Source of the DNA: Lentzea terrae
GTDB lineage: Bacteria; Actinomycetota; Actinomycetes; Mycobacteriales; Pseudonocardiaceae
Reading direction: 5' to 3'
NCBI RefSeq assembly: GCF_003265345.1
Contig: NZ_QFWW01000007.1
Coordinates: 146,036 to 210,035, forward strand
DNA length: 64,000 nucleotides
In this document: piece by piece, positions 41,260-51,148 of the stretch
Numbering within the stretch: the stretch's first letter is position 1
Layout: the number at the start of each line of letters is the position of its first letter
Made by a program: the position numbers and the translations under genes
Notes under the pieces: generated by a model
What the model was told of the DNA's origin: nothing
What the model saw: only the letters and a program-made list of their open reading frames with translations
The model's database searches: none

Positions 41260-42146
41260 ACACCAATACATCGGATATCGCGTCCGCGTACGCCGCGTGC
41301 CGCCGGATCAACGCTCGCTACGGCAAGACGTTCTTCCTCGCCACGCGCCTGCTGCGACCCGAACAGCGGCCGGCGGTGCACGCGCTGTACGCGTTCGCGC
41401 GCTGGGCCGACGAGATCGTCGACGCCGCCGGGGTCGACGACCGCGCGGGCGAGCTCGACCGCCTCGAGCGACTCCTGGACGGTTACCTCAAAAGCAGTGA
41501 GCCCGCGAACCCGGTGCTCCAGGCTCTAACGGACACGATGCGCCGTTACGACATCGACCGGGTCTTGTTCACCGACTTCCTCGAGTCGATGCGGATGGAC
41601 CTCCACGTCACCGACTACGCCGACCTCGACGCGCTCGGCGTGTACATGCACGGCTCAGCGGAGGTCATCGGACTGCAGATGCTGCCGGTGCTCGGCACCG
41701 TCGTGCCCCGCGCGGAAGCCGAACCGTACGCGGCGCGGCTCGGGGTGGCGTTCCAGCTGACGAACTTCCTGCGCGACGTCGGCGAGGACCTCGACCGCGG
41801 CCGCGTCTACCTGCCGCAGGACGTCCTCAACGCGCACGGCGTCGACCGCGACCTTTTGCAATGGGTTCGTTGCAATCGTCGCGCAAACGTGCGGGTGCAA
41901 AGGGCGCTCGACGACCTCGTCGCGCACTCGTATGCGATATATCAGTCGGCCGAGCCGGGGATCGCGATGCTGTCGCCGTCGTCGCGGCCCTGTATGCGGA
42001 CGGCATTCACGCTGTATCGCGACATCCTCGGCCTCGTCGGCTGCGAGGTGCTGTGGCGACGCGTGGCGGTGCCGAACTCACGACGTCTCGCGGTGGCAGT
42101 GCCCGGCGCGGGCCGGGCACTGCTCGCACGTGCGATGGTCAGATGA
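41256..42146 (+). CDS. crtB: phytoene/squalene synthase family protein
   Basis: The product has 296 aa; ATG 41256 overlaps the mptA stop. The two Asp-rich motifs are YAFARWADEIVD and TNFLRDVGEDLDRGRVYLP. It joins two GGPP (or FPP) head to head and would draw on the prenyl transferase two genes upstream. It is an insertion relative to the mycobacterial order. Three repeat pieces lie within the gene: AATACATCGGATATCG in the first codons, a decayed stem-loop (41852-41903) and GATATATC (41936-41943). The reading frame and both active-site motifs remain intact. No other carotenoid gene is near. Confidence 0.88.
   Translation: MNTNTSDIASAYAACRRINARYGKTFFLATRLLRPEQRPAVHALYAFARWADEIVDAAGVDDRAGELDRLERLLDGYLKSSEPANPVLQALTDTMRRYDIDRVLFTDFLESMRMDLHVTDYADLDALGVYMHGSAEVIGLQMLPVLGTVVPRAEAEPYAARLGVAFQLTNFLRDVGEDLDRGRVYLPQDVLNAHGVDRDLLQWVRCNRRANVRVQRALDDLVAHSYAIYQSAEPGIAMLSPSSRPCMRTAFTLYRDILGLVGCEVLWRRVAVPNSRRLAVAVPGAGRALLARAMVR
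41852..41945. repeat. decayed repeat (stem-loop plus GATATATC) inside crtB
   Basis: CCTTTTGCAATGGGTTC ... GTCGCGCAAACGTGCG ... GTGCAAAGGG follows the pattern of the stem-loop module with substitutions, and GATATATCAG follows 33 bases later, the composite order seen between genes. Here it codes for LLQWVRCNRRANVRVQR and YAIYQ. Confidence 0.6.
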
Positions 42147-42154
42147 AACCGGGC

Positions 42155-42553
42155 TTAGATGACGACCACGCCGACGATGTTGGACGTCGCCGTGGCGTAG
42201 ACGCTCGTGCCGGGGAAGTAGAGACGCAGGTCAGCCGACGCGTCGATGCTGAGCTTCGCGGTCCACGTCGAGTTCGGCGTGCAGGACTTGGTGTAGATGT
42301 TGGTCCACGTCGACGCACCGATCCTGACCTGGGCGAACACGTCGAGACCCAGCGTCAGCTGACGCTCGCCGTTGGCACCGAGCTTGCCCTTGATCTGGAG
42401 CTGGTTGCCCTTCTTCAGCTTGACCTTGGCGCCGCCGGCGTCGAGCTCCAGCGTGGTCGGCTTGGCGTGCACGGCCGGCGCAGCAGTCGCGGCGACCGGC
42501 GAGAGAAAAAGCCCGACGGCCGTGAGACCGGCGAGCAGAGTCCTGATGATCAT
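42155..42553 (-). CDS. small secreted protein
   Basis: The product has 132 aa from ATG 42553. A signal peptide (about 1-26, SPVAATAAPAV) precedes a Lys/Thr-rich beta-type domain ending SNIVGVVVI. I do not recognise the family. It is convergent with crtB, the stops 8 bases apart, and follows the Rv2175c-like gene on the same strand after a strong hairpin. Confidence 0.7.
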   Translation of the reverse strand: MIIRTLLAGLTAVGLFLSPVAATAAPAVHAKPTTLELDAGGAKVKLKKGNQLQIKGKLGANGERQLTLGLDVFAQVRIGASTWTNIYTKSCTPNSTWTAKLSIDASADLRLYFPGTSVYATATSNIVGVVVI

Positions 42554-42568
42554 GTGCACCAGTTCAGG

Positions 42569-42607
42569 GGTTCCAGGCGTCTCCCGCCTGCGGAGACGCC
42601 TGGAACC
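42569..42607 (-). terminator. 16-bp perfect hairpin
   Basis: GGTTCCAGGCGTCTCC and GGAGACGCCTGGAACC pair over 16 bp with a 7-nt loop, between the Rv2175c-like stop and the start of the small secreted protein. It is a likely terminator, without a U tract. Confidence 0.75.
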
Positions 42608-42622
42608 GCTGCATCGGGTGAA

Positions 42623-42997
42623 CTAGAAGCCCATGGCTTGCGCGCGTCGCTTTACCTCACGCCCACGGTCTCCGCGCAATGCTTCGATCGGAGTGCCAGG
42701 GAGGCTCTCGTCCTCCGTGAAGAGCCAGCGCAGAATCTCGTCCGTGGAAAAGTTCTGGTCGCGCAGCACCGTGATGGTGCCGGGCAGACCCTTCACCACC
42801 GTTCCGGCGGCGAGAAACGCTTCGGGAACGACGAGGACGCCGTCCCGGCGCACGGCGAGCAGTTGCCCGTCGCGCAGCAGTTGGTGGACCCGGGTGACCG
42901 GAAGCCCCATTCGGTCGGCCACCTCGGGGAGAGGAAGAACCTCCAGGTCGGCAGCCAGTACATCCGCAGCGGCAGGAATCGCACTCACGGGGGTCAC
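42623..42997 (-). CDS. Rv2175c-like DNA-binding protein
   Basis: The product has 124 aa from GTG 42997, chosen because the protein then begins like Rv2175c (IPAAADVL versus IPAGDDVL). A winged helix-turn-helix is visible (LPEVADRMGLPVTRVHQLLRDGQLLAVRRDGVLVVP, in part), ending REVKRRAQAMGF. In M. tuberculosis this protein is a substrate of PknL, whose phosphorylation blocks DNA binding; the kinase gene is divergent here too. A conserved regulatory pair is therefore likely. Confidence 0.88.
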   Translation of the reverse strand: MTPVSAIPAAADVLAADLEVLPLPEVADRMGLPVTRVHQLLRDGQLLAVRRDGVLVVPEAFLAAGTVVKGLPGTITVLRDQNFSTDEILRWLFTEDESLPGTPIEALRGDRGREVKRRAQAMGF

Positions 42998-43065
42998 GAT
43001 GCCATAACCGAACTGTGAACGCCCTTCCGCCAACCGGGTCATCCTGAGCTTTACCATCTCGCACT

Positions 43066-45081
43066 GTGGAGAGGTCGGTTTCGAACGTGATGGGTGGACT
43101 GCTCGAGCAGCGCTACCGGGTGGACTCCGTGCTCGCGCGCGGTGGCATGTCCACCGTCTATCGAGGTCGCGACACCCGCCTCGATCGCGATGTCGCCGTC
43201 AAGGTGATGGATCCGCACCTGACGGCGGACCCGGCGTTCGTCGCGCGCTTCGAGCGCGAGGCGCGCGCGGCTGCCCAGTTGCATCACCCTGCCGTGGTGT
43301 CGGTGCACGACCAGGGCGTCGACGGTGACCAGGTGTACCTGGTGATGGAGCTGATCGACGGCGGGAACCTCCGTGACCTGCTGAACCAGCGCGGAAAGCT
43401 CCCTCCTGCCGTCGCGTTGAGCGTCCTCGGCCCCGTGCTGTCCGCGTTGGGTGCCGCCCACCGCGCCGGGCTGGTGCACCGCGACGTGAAGCCGGAGAAC
43501 GTGCTGATCGGACCGGGCGGTCAGGTCAAGGTGGCGGACTTCGGGCTGGCCCGCGCGATCGCCGAGAACGGCGTCACGAGCGACAGCGAGATCCTCGGCA
43601 CTGTGGCCTACCTCTCCCCCGAACAGGTGGAGACGGGTGCCGCAGACGCGCGCAGTGACGTCTACGCGGCCGGAATCGTGCTCTACGAGATGCTGGCAGG
43701 GCAGGCGCCGTATCGGGGCGACACGGCCATCTCAGTGGCCTACCAGCACGTGAACTCGGACGTCCCCTCGATCCCCGAGATCCCGCTGGCGCTCGACACG
43801 CTCGTCCGCAAGGCGACGCGGCGCGACCCGTCGTTGCGTCCGATCAACGCCGACGCGTTCCTCGCCGAGCTCGAACGGGTCGGGTCGGAGCTGGGGCTCA
43901 CGCCGCAGCCGGTGCCTGTTCCCGGCTCAGCGCCCGAGAACGACAAGACCATGGTCATGCGTCCGGTTCCGGTCGCGGTCGGCGCCACTCCCCCGTCGGT
44001 CGCCGAGGCGACCCGCCCCGTGCAGCCACTGCAGCCGGCGATGACGACCGTCCACACGGGTCCGCCGACGCCGCCGCCCGGCATCTCCGCCACGCGCACG
44101 ATGCAGCGGCCGGAGCAGCCACGTCGTCGCCCGCCCCAGGCCAGGGCCAAGAAGCCGAAGGTCGACCCGGTCGAGGAAGAGCGCAAGCGCCGCAAGAAGC
44201 TCTTCATCATCTGGGGCTCCGTGGTCGGCGTGCTGGTGCTGATCGTCGGCCTCTTCTCCTGGTACCTCGGCGCCGGCCGCTGGACGGCCGTCCCCGCGGT
44301 GGTCGGGCAGTCGGAGGCGAACGCCTCGCAGCTGATGCGAGCCGCGGACCTGACGGCGCTCGTCGACAAGGTGCCGTCGGACGACGTGCCCAACGGTCAG
44401 GTCATCAGCACCGACCCCGCTGCGGACACCGAGCTGCGCAAGGGCCAACCGGTGAAGCTCATCGTCTCGCGCGGCAAGCCCGTGGTGCCGTTCATCAACG
44501 TCGGCGCCGAGGTCGAGACCGCGACCAAGGAGATCCAGACCGCGGGCCTCAAGGCGGTCAAGGACGCCACGAAGGACGCGTTCCACGACACCGTGCCGGT
44601 CGGCAAGGTCGTGGCGCTCGACCCGCGTCCCGGCACCGCGCTCAAGATCGACAGCCCGGTGACCCTGGTGCTGAGCAAGGGACCCGCGCCGCGCAGGCCG
44701 GTCCCGAACGTGCAGGGCAAGACGAAGGACGAGGCGTTCGCGGAACTGCAGCGCGCCGGCCTGGAACCGGTCGAGGCGACCGGCCGGGACGCCGCCAACG
44801 GCGACGACGCGCGCGTGGTGCGCACAGATCCGGCTGCGGGCACCGTGCTGGAGGGGACGGCGAACAAGCGCGTCACCGTGTTCTTCCAGGACAACTCCGA
44901 GATCGAGGTCCCGGACGTCACCCGGAAACGGGTCCGGGATGCCAGGGAAGAGCTCGAGGACCTCGGCTTCCGGGTGAAGGTCGAGTTCAACAAGAACGAC
45001 AGGGCGACGGTCGTGAACCAGAACCCGCAACCGGGCACCAAGGCCCGGCGCGGCACGGAGATCACCATCATCGGTCTCTGA
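43066..45081 (+). CDS. pknL: Ser/Thr protein kinase PknL with four PASTA domains
   Basis: The product has 671 aa. GTG 43066 is apparently leaderless (TACCAT ends 8 bases before it); ATG 43090 is an alternative. The Hanks kinase domain (about 12-270) has LARGGMSTVY, VAVKVMD, HRDVKPENV and DFG, followed by SPEQ. A basic juxtamembrane stretch leads to a membrane helix (about 380-403). Four PASTA domains (each about 67 residues, with VP-GxxxxxA starts and DPxxG turns) lie outside and probably bind muropeptides. M. tuberculosis PknL lacks PASTA domains, so this is an extended form. The divergent Rv2175c-like gene is a likely substrate. Confidence 0.92.
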   Translation: MERSVSNVMGGLLEQRYRVDSVLARGGMSTVYRGRDTRLDRDVAVKVMDPHLTADPAFVARFEREARAAAQLHHPAVVSVHDQGVDGDQVYLVMELIDGGNLRDLLNQRGKLPPAVALSVLGPVLSALGAAHRAGLVHRDVKPENVLIGPGGQVKVADFGLARAIAENGVTSDSEILGTVAYLSPEQVETGAADARSDVYAAGIVLYEMLAGQAPYRGDTAISVAYQHVNSDVPSIPEIPLALDTLVRKATRRDPSLRPINADAFLAELERVGSELGLTPQPVPVPGSAPENDKTMVMRPVPVAVGATPPSVAEATRPVQPLQPAMTTVHTGPPTPPPGISATRTMQRPEQPRRRPPQARAKKPKVDPVEEERKRRKKLFIIWGSVVGVLVLIVGLFSWYLGAGRWTAVPAVVGQSEANASQLMRAADLTALVDKVPSDDVPNGQVISTDPAADTELRKGQPVKLIVSRGKPVVPFINVGAEVETATKEIQTAGLKAVKDATKDAFHDTVPVGKVVALDPRPGTALKIDSPVTLVLSKGPAPRRPVPNVQGKTKDEAFAELQRAGLEPVEATGRDAANGDDARVVRTDPAAGTVLEGTANKRVTVFFQDNSEIEVPDVTRKRVRDAREELEDLGFRVKVEFNKNDRATVVNQNPQPGTKARRGTEITIIGL

Positions 45082-45093
45082 TCAGGAGAAACA

Positions 45094-45126
45094 GAAGGGC
45101 CCCGCGTTCTCGACGCGGGGCCCTTC
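45094..45126. terminator. bidirectional terminator between pknL and aroG
   Basis: GAAGGGCCCCGCG and CGCGGGGCCCTTC form a perfect 13-bp stem with a 7-nt loop, followed by GTTCTTC. It serves both convergent genes. Confidence 0.9.
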
Positions 45127-45142
45127 GTTCTTCAGCTCGTCT

Positions 45143-46648
<1,506 letters not shown>

Positions 46649-46694
46649 CTATCGGCCTCTGCCCTATTGAGACAACGCCCTGCATGATGTGGCC

Positions 46695-47702
46695 ATGAAC
46701 GCCACCCGATTGGATGACAGCACCGCGAACCGGCTGCTGGCCATCGCGATCGACAACATCCAGCGCGACCACCCGGTGCATTGGACGCACGTCATCGACG
46801 GCGACGACCGGCTGATACCGCAGCGGGTGCTGCACCCCGTGTTCGCCGGGTCGTTCGACTGGCACTCGTGCGTGCACCAGACGTGGCTCGCCGTGCGGTT
46901 GCTGCGGCTGCGTCCCTTTCTCGCAGGGGCTGACGCGGCCCGTGACGCGCTGGACAAGCTGATCACGCACGACAACTGCGCCGTCGAGGCTTCCTTCTTC
47001 GCCTCGCCGGCGGGACGGCACTGGGAGCGGCCGTACGGGTGGGCGTGGCTGCTGCTGCTCGACGCCGAACTGCGGACCTCCGGGCTGCCGTGGTCGGTGG
47101 CACCGATCGCGGACGTGCTGCGCGACCGGTGGCTGGAGTGGATCTCGGCGGCGCGGCTGCCGGTGCGCACCGGCACGCACGGCAACACCGCGTTCGCGAC
47201 CGGGCTGGTGTTCGACGCGGCTCAGGTGAACGGGGACTCCGAGCTGGCTTCGGCGTGCGTCGACGCAGCCCTGCGGTGGCATCGGAACGAGGTGGCGTAC
47301 GGCGGGTTCGAGCCGGACGCGGCCGACTTCCTGTCGCCGGCGCTGACGACGGCCGACCTGATGCGGCGCGCTCTGGACACCCCGGAGTTCGGGGCGTGGT
47401 TCGACGCGTACCTGCCCGAGCTCGACTCGGAACGGTGGCGTGTGCTGCGCGAGCCCTTCCCCGTCGACGACCCCAGCGACCCCTACGGCTCCCACCTGGC
47501 GGGGCTCGCTCTGTCGCGCGCGTGGAACTGGGCGGCGATCGCGGACTCGCTGCCGTCCGGGCACCGGTATGCCGAGCTGGCCCGGACCGCTGCCGCTGCG
47601 CATCGCGAAGCCGGGTGGACCTACGTCTTCGGCGGCCACGGCTACATGGCCGACCACTGGCTGGGCTCGTTCGCCGCCTACCTCGACGTCAAAGCCTTCT
47701 GA
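46695..47702 (+). CDS. DUF2891 family protein
   Basis: The product has 335 aa. ATG 46695 coincides with the start of transcription predicted from CATGAT (46683-46688). SFDWHSCVHQTWLAVRLLR, RPYGWAWLLLLD, RTGTHGNTAFA and the closing GGHGYMADHWLGSFAAY are typical of the family, which has an alpha/alpha-barrel look; function unknown. It is absent from the mycobacterial order of this block. A complex repeat separates it from the convergent phosphofructokinase gene. Confidence 0.85.
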   Translation: MNATRLDDSTANRLLAIAIDNIQRDHPVHWTHVIDGDDRLIPQRVLHPVFAGSFDWHSCVHQTWLAVRLLRLRPFLAGADAARDALDKLITHDNCAVEASFFASPAGRHWERPYGWAWLLLLDAELRTSGLPWSVAPIADVLRDRWLEWISAARLPVRTGTHGNTAFATGLVFDAAQVNGDSELASACVDAALRWHRNEVAYGGFEPDAADFLSPALTTADLMRRALDTPEFGAWFDAYLPELDSERWRVLREPFPVDDPSDPYGSHLAGLALSRAWNWAAIADSLPSGHRYAELARTAAAAHREAGWTYVFGGHGYMADHWLGSFAAYLDVKAF

Positions 47703-47720
47703 CCAGCACAAACCCCGCTC

Positions 47721-47820
47721 ATGCAAAAGACGTTTGCGGACGACCGCAAACGTCTTTTGCATAACTGATATATCGGCGGGGCTGCGCGACGCTGCGACTG
47801 CCCGCGATATATCGGATATC
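47721..47820. repeat. dispersed repeat: 19-bp inverted repeat and two GATATATC modules
   Basis: ATGCAAAAGACGTTTGCGG (47721-47739) and CCGCAAACGTCTTTTGCAT (47744-47762) are perfect arms around ACGA. ACTGATATATCGG (47764-47776) follows at once. A second module GATATATCGGATATC (47806-47820) ends in the stop codon of the phosphofructokinase gene. The element fills the gap between two convergent genes. Confidence 0.9.
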
Positions 47821-48847
47821 AGGCGCCGAAGAAAACCTCTGCCTCTTCGTAACGCTCCGCCGGAACGGTCTTGAGCTCGGCCGTCGCCTCGGACAGCTTC
47901 ACGCGCACGATCTCGGTGCCGCGCAGCGCGACCATGGTGCCGAAGTCGCCGGCCGCGACGGCGTCGACGGCGTGCAGGCCGAAGCGGGTCGCGAGGACGC
48001 GGTCGTACGCGGTCGGCGTACCGCCGCGCTGGATGTGGCCGAGGATGGCCGCGCGGGACTCCTTGCCGGTGCGGTCCGCGATCTCCTCCGCGAGCCACTG
48101 GCCGACGCCGCCGAGACGGACGTGGCCGAAGGCGTCGCGCTCACCGGAGTGCAGCACCTCGGCGCCACCCTCGGGGATCGCGCCCTCGGCGACGACGATG
48201 ATCGGCGCGAACTCGCGCTCGAAGCGGCGCTCGACCCACTCGACGACCTTGTCGACGCTGAACGGGCGCTCGGGCACGAGGATGACGTTCGCGCCACCGG
48301 CGAGACCGGAGTGCAGCGCGATCCAGCCGGCGTGGCGACCCATGACCTCGACGACGAGCGCGCGGTGGTGCGACTCGGCCGTGGTGCGGAGGCGGTCGAT
48401 GGCCTCGGTCGCGATGTGCACGGCGGTGTCGAAGCCGAACGTGTAGTCCGTGGCGCCGAGGTCGTTGTCGATCGTCTTCGGCACGCCGACGACGCCGATG
48501 CCGTCGTCGGTGAGGCGCTTGGCGACGCCGAGGGTGTCCTCGCCGCCGATCGCGATCAGCGCGTCGATCTGGTTCTCCGCGATGACCTCGCGGATGCGGT
48601 CGACGCCGCCCTCGACCTTGTAGGGGTTCGTGCGCGACGAGCCCAGGATGGTGCCACCGCGGGTGAGGATGTCCTCGACGTCCGTGAGGCCGATCGGCTT
48701 GGTGAGGTTCTCGATCGGACCCTGCCAGCCGTTGCGGAACCCGACGATCTCCCAGCCGTGTGCCTTGATGCCCTTGCGGACCACGGCCCGGATCACGGCG
48801 TTCAGACCGGGGCAGTCACCACCGCCAGTGAGCACACCGATGCGCAT
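47819..48847 (-). CDS. 6-phosphofructokinase, PPi-type signature
   Basis: The product has 342 aa from ATG 48847. The PFK fold is complete (GVLTGGGDCPGLNAV, TIDNDLGATDYTFGFDTA, EVMGRHAGWIAL). The two positions that decide phosphoryl donor read GGEDT (Asp where ATP enzymes have Gly) and VPKTIDND (Lys where ATP enzymes have Gly). These are the residues of PPi-dependent, reversible PFKs such as that of Amycolatopsis methanolica. I therefore expect pyrophosphate use, though this needs an assay. Its stop codon lies in the AT repeat module. Confidence 0.9.
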   Translation of the reverse strand: MRIGVLTGGGDCPGLNAVIRAVVRKGIKAHGWEIVGFRNGWQGPIENLTKPIGLTDVEDILTRGGTILGSSRTNPYKVEGGVDRIREVIAENQIDALIAIGGEDTLGVAKRLTDDGIGVVGVPKTIDNDLGATDYTFGFDTAVHIATEAIDRLRTTAESHHRALVVEVMGRHAGWIALHSGLAGGANVILVPERPFSVDKVVEWVERRFEREFAPIIVVAEGAIPEGGAEVLHSGERDAFGHVRLGGVGQWLAEEIADRTGKESRAAILGHIQRGGTPTAYDRVLATRFGLHAVDAVAAGDFGTMVALRGTEIVRVKLSEATAELKTVPAERYEEAEVFFGA

Positions 48848-48923
48848 CTGCTTGCCCAATCTCTCGTGTTCTGTGTCACTCAGACTTTCACGAGCTGTAT
48901 CGGTGCAGCAACGCGGGTCTCAC

Positions 48924-49436
48924 TTACCGGACGGGAAAACCGATTTTCCGCCGTTGTTCCTCGATCACCTTCCACCGCGCGAGGTTGTGGCGCGCGTCGG
49001 CGAGGGCGTCGTGCGCGTCGACCGGTGGCGCCGGCAGCTTGGGCCTGCCGACGTCGTCCCAGCGCTGGCGCAGGTCGCGGGTGAACCGGGGCAGGGCGCG
49101 CGGCAACGCCGGCATCGCGCCCCACAGCTGGGCCAGCGCGACGTGGTCGTAGGCGGCGAACCACGCCCACAGCTCCACCTCGTCACGGGCGGCGTTGCGG
49201 GCGCCGAGGAAGTCGAGCAGGTCCTCACGGATGCGCTCGCGGCTGCGCCACGCCTTGTCGGCGGGCGACGGCAGCTGGTTGAGGACGTTCTGCCGCACCC
49301 ACGGCCCGGCCCGCTCGGGGTCGAACTCGGTGGACACGGCGTAGAACTCGCGGCCTTCCTCGTCGACCACTCCGATCGACACCAGGTCGATCGTCACCCC
49401 GTCCTCGATGAACTCACAGTCGTAGAAGAACCGCAC
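48924..49436 (-). CDS. Rv2179c-type 3'-5' exoribonuclease
   Basis: The product has 170 aa from GTG 49436. It starts FFYDCEFIEDG, with the first catalytic Asp/Glu of a DEDD exonuclease; FAAYDHVALAQLWG and VDAHDALADARHNL supply the others (the last block with the HxAxxD pattern). The Rv2179c family trims 3' overhangs on double-stranded RNA. Position after aroG matches M. tuberculosis apart from the inserted genes. Confidence 0.9.
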   Translation of the reverse strand: MRFFYDCEFIEDGVTIDLVSIGVVDEEGREFYAVSTEFDPERAGPWVRQNVLNQLPSPADKAWRSRERIREDLLDFLGARNAARDEVELWAWFAAYDHVALAQLWGAMPALPRALPRFTRDLRQRWDDVGRPKLPAPPVDAHDALADARHNLARWKVIEEQRRKIGFPVR

Positions 49437-49458
49437 CGCGACACCCTAGGGGGTGAGG

Positions 49459-50193
49459 TCAGCTCGCCTTCTTCTCGGGCACCCGGTCCGAGGACTTGCC
49501 CTGCTCCGGGACGTCCGCCGGCTGTTCCTTCGCCTTCGCCGCGTAGACGTCGACGTATTCCTGACCGGAGAGTTCCATCAGCGCGTACATGATCTCGTCG
49601 GTGATCGACCGCAGCACGAACCGGTCGCCCGACAGCCCCTCGTACCGGGAGAAGTCGAGCGGCTTGCCGATCTTGATGCGGATCGGGTACGGCTTCCACA
49701 TCTTCGAACCGATGGGGTTGGCCTTGTCCGTGCCGAACATCGCCACCGGGATCACCGGCGCACCGGACTCCAGCGCGATCCACGCGACGCCGACCTTGCC
49801 CTTGTAGAGCCGGGCGTCCGGCGAACGGGTGCCCTCGGGGTAGATGCCGAGCAGCTTGCCCTCGCGCACGATCCGCACACCGGTGTCGAGCGCACCCTGG
49901 GCGGCCGAGGCGCTGGACCGGTCGATCGGCACCTGGCCGACGCCGGAGAAGAACCACTTCTGCAGCTTGCCCTTGATCCCCGTGCCCGTGAAGTACTCGA
50001 TCTTGGCGGGGAAGGTCACCCGCCGCGACAACATCAACGGCAGGAAGAACGAGTCGGAGACGGCGAGGTGGTTGCTCGCCAGGATCGCGCCGCCCTCCTT
50101 CGGGATGTTCTCGGCACCCTCGATGATCTTCGGCTGGAAGAACAGCCGCAGAATCGGTCCCAGGAGGACGTGCTTCATCAACCAGTACAGCAC
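49459..50193 (-). CDS. 1-acylglycerol-3-phosphate O-acyltransferase (Rv2182c-like)
   Basis: The product has 244 aa from GTG 50193, chosen by similarity to Rv2182c (YWLMKHVLLGP start); GGGAGG is 11 nt upstream. Acyltransferase motifs are ASNHLAVSDSFF (H-x4-D), TGTGIKGKLQKWFF, and GIYPEGTRSPDARLYKG. It acylates lysophosphatidate on the way to phosphatidic acid and thus phospholipids and PIMs. The C-terminal 25 residues are charged and low in complexity. Confidence 0.88.
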   Translation of the reverse strand: MLYWLMKHVLLGPILRLFFQPKIIEGAENIPKEGGAILASNHLAVSDSFFLPLMLSRRVTFPAKIEYFTGTGIKGKLQKWFFSGVGQVPIDRSSASAAQGALDTGVRIVREGKLLGIYPEGTRSPDARLYKGKVGVAWIALESGAPVIPVAMFGTDKANPIGSKMWKPYPIRIKIGKPLDFSRYEGLSGDRFVLRSITDEIMYALMELSGQEYVDVYAAKAKEQPADVPEQGKSSDRVPEKKAS

Positions 50194-50389
50194 TTTGGGA
50201 AGCGCCTCCCTTAGAGCCCCGCGAACCTTGATCCCGGCAATCAGCCTACGGAGCCGACCGCACCTCACACAACGAGTCCCAAAGTAGAGCGTCACGACCG
50301 AGACTGAGCCGACTGCCGTAACCCGCAACACATCCCGCCCGTGCAACGATGAGGGGTCAAGAGGGTTGCGGCACACGGAGAGGCTCTGG

Positions 50390-50875
50390 ATGAACGCCCG
50401 GCGCGACTCGACCGACGGCCCCGAGAACGTCGACGAGCTCTTTGCCGAGATCGTCGCGGGTCTCGAACGGGACGGGGTCGGCAAGGACTGGCTCGACCTC
50501 GACGAGGCGAGCCCCGAGAGTGTGCCCAAGAGCGCCCCCAGCGACCTCGACCTCAGGGCACGCGACGAATCGGCCGACGACACCGCCCCCGACTTCCTGG
50601 ACGAGCCCGAACGCCGCGACCGGGACGACGAGGACCACTACGTTCCGCCGGAGCCGCCGCCCTTCCCGGTGCTGCGCGCGTCGACCATCGCGGCACTCGG
50701 CCTGTTCGTGCTGGGCATCGTGCTCCTGGTCGCCCCTGGCCTCTTCGGCCTGGAGTCGCGCATCGGCACACCGCTCTCGCTCGTCGCTCTCTGCGCGGGC
50801 GTCGGCTGGCTGATCCTGCGCATGCGCAACACCCCTCCGCCCGACTCCGGATGGGACGACGGCGCCCAGGTGTGA
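50390..50875 (+). CDS. actinobacterial two-helix membrane protein
   Basis: The product has 161 aa from ATG 50390, with GGAGAGG upstream. An acidic cytosolic N-terminal part (about 1-95, rich in Asp/Glu) precedes two membrane helices (STIAALGLFVLGIVLLVAPGL and LSLVALCAGVGWLILRM). I recognise a common actinomycete architecture of DUF308-like type but no function. It diverges from the acyltransferase gene. Confidence 0.75.
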   Translation: MNARRDSTDGPENVDELFAEIVAGLERDGVGKDWLDLDEASPESVPKSAPSDLDLRARDESADDTAPDFLDEPERRDRDDEDHYVPPEPPPFPVLRASTIAALGLFVLGIVLLVAPGLFGLESRIGTPLSLVALCAGVGWLILRMRNTPPPDSGWDDGAQV

Positions 50876-50941
50876 CAAGTCACGTCCCGCTTGGTAACGA
50901 CGTGATAACGGCCACTCAAACCTTCAGATAACGATTCGGTC

Positions 50942-51070
50942 ATGCTTACCGTGTCGGGCATGGACCAGATGCAGCACCTGATGATGGCCCGCGCCCTGGC
51001 GACCCTGAGCAAGAAGGACGCGGAGCGCGCCAAGCGCCGCCCGCGCATCCTGCGTCTGCTCGGCCGCTAG
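50942..51070 (+). CDS. possible 42-residue basic protein
   Basis: The frame from ATG 50942 to TAG encodes MLTVSGMDQMQHLMMARALA and a Lys/Arg-rich helix ending RILRLLGR. The AT-rich sequence just before it (GATAACGATTCGGTC) could hold a -10, making it leaderless. Third positions are mostly G/C. No family is recognised, and it may be chance. Confidence 0.35.
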   Translation: MLTVSGMDQMQHLMMARALATLSKKDAERAKRRPRILRLLGR

Positions 51071-51148
51071 CCGTTCGACCGGCCACCCGAGCCGGGTGTT
51101 CGCGGCGGGCGAACAGACCCCGACACGCCCGCCGCGACACTCCTCAAT

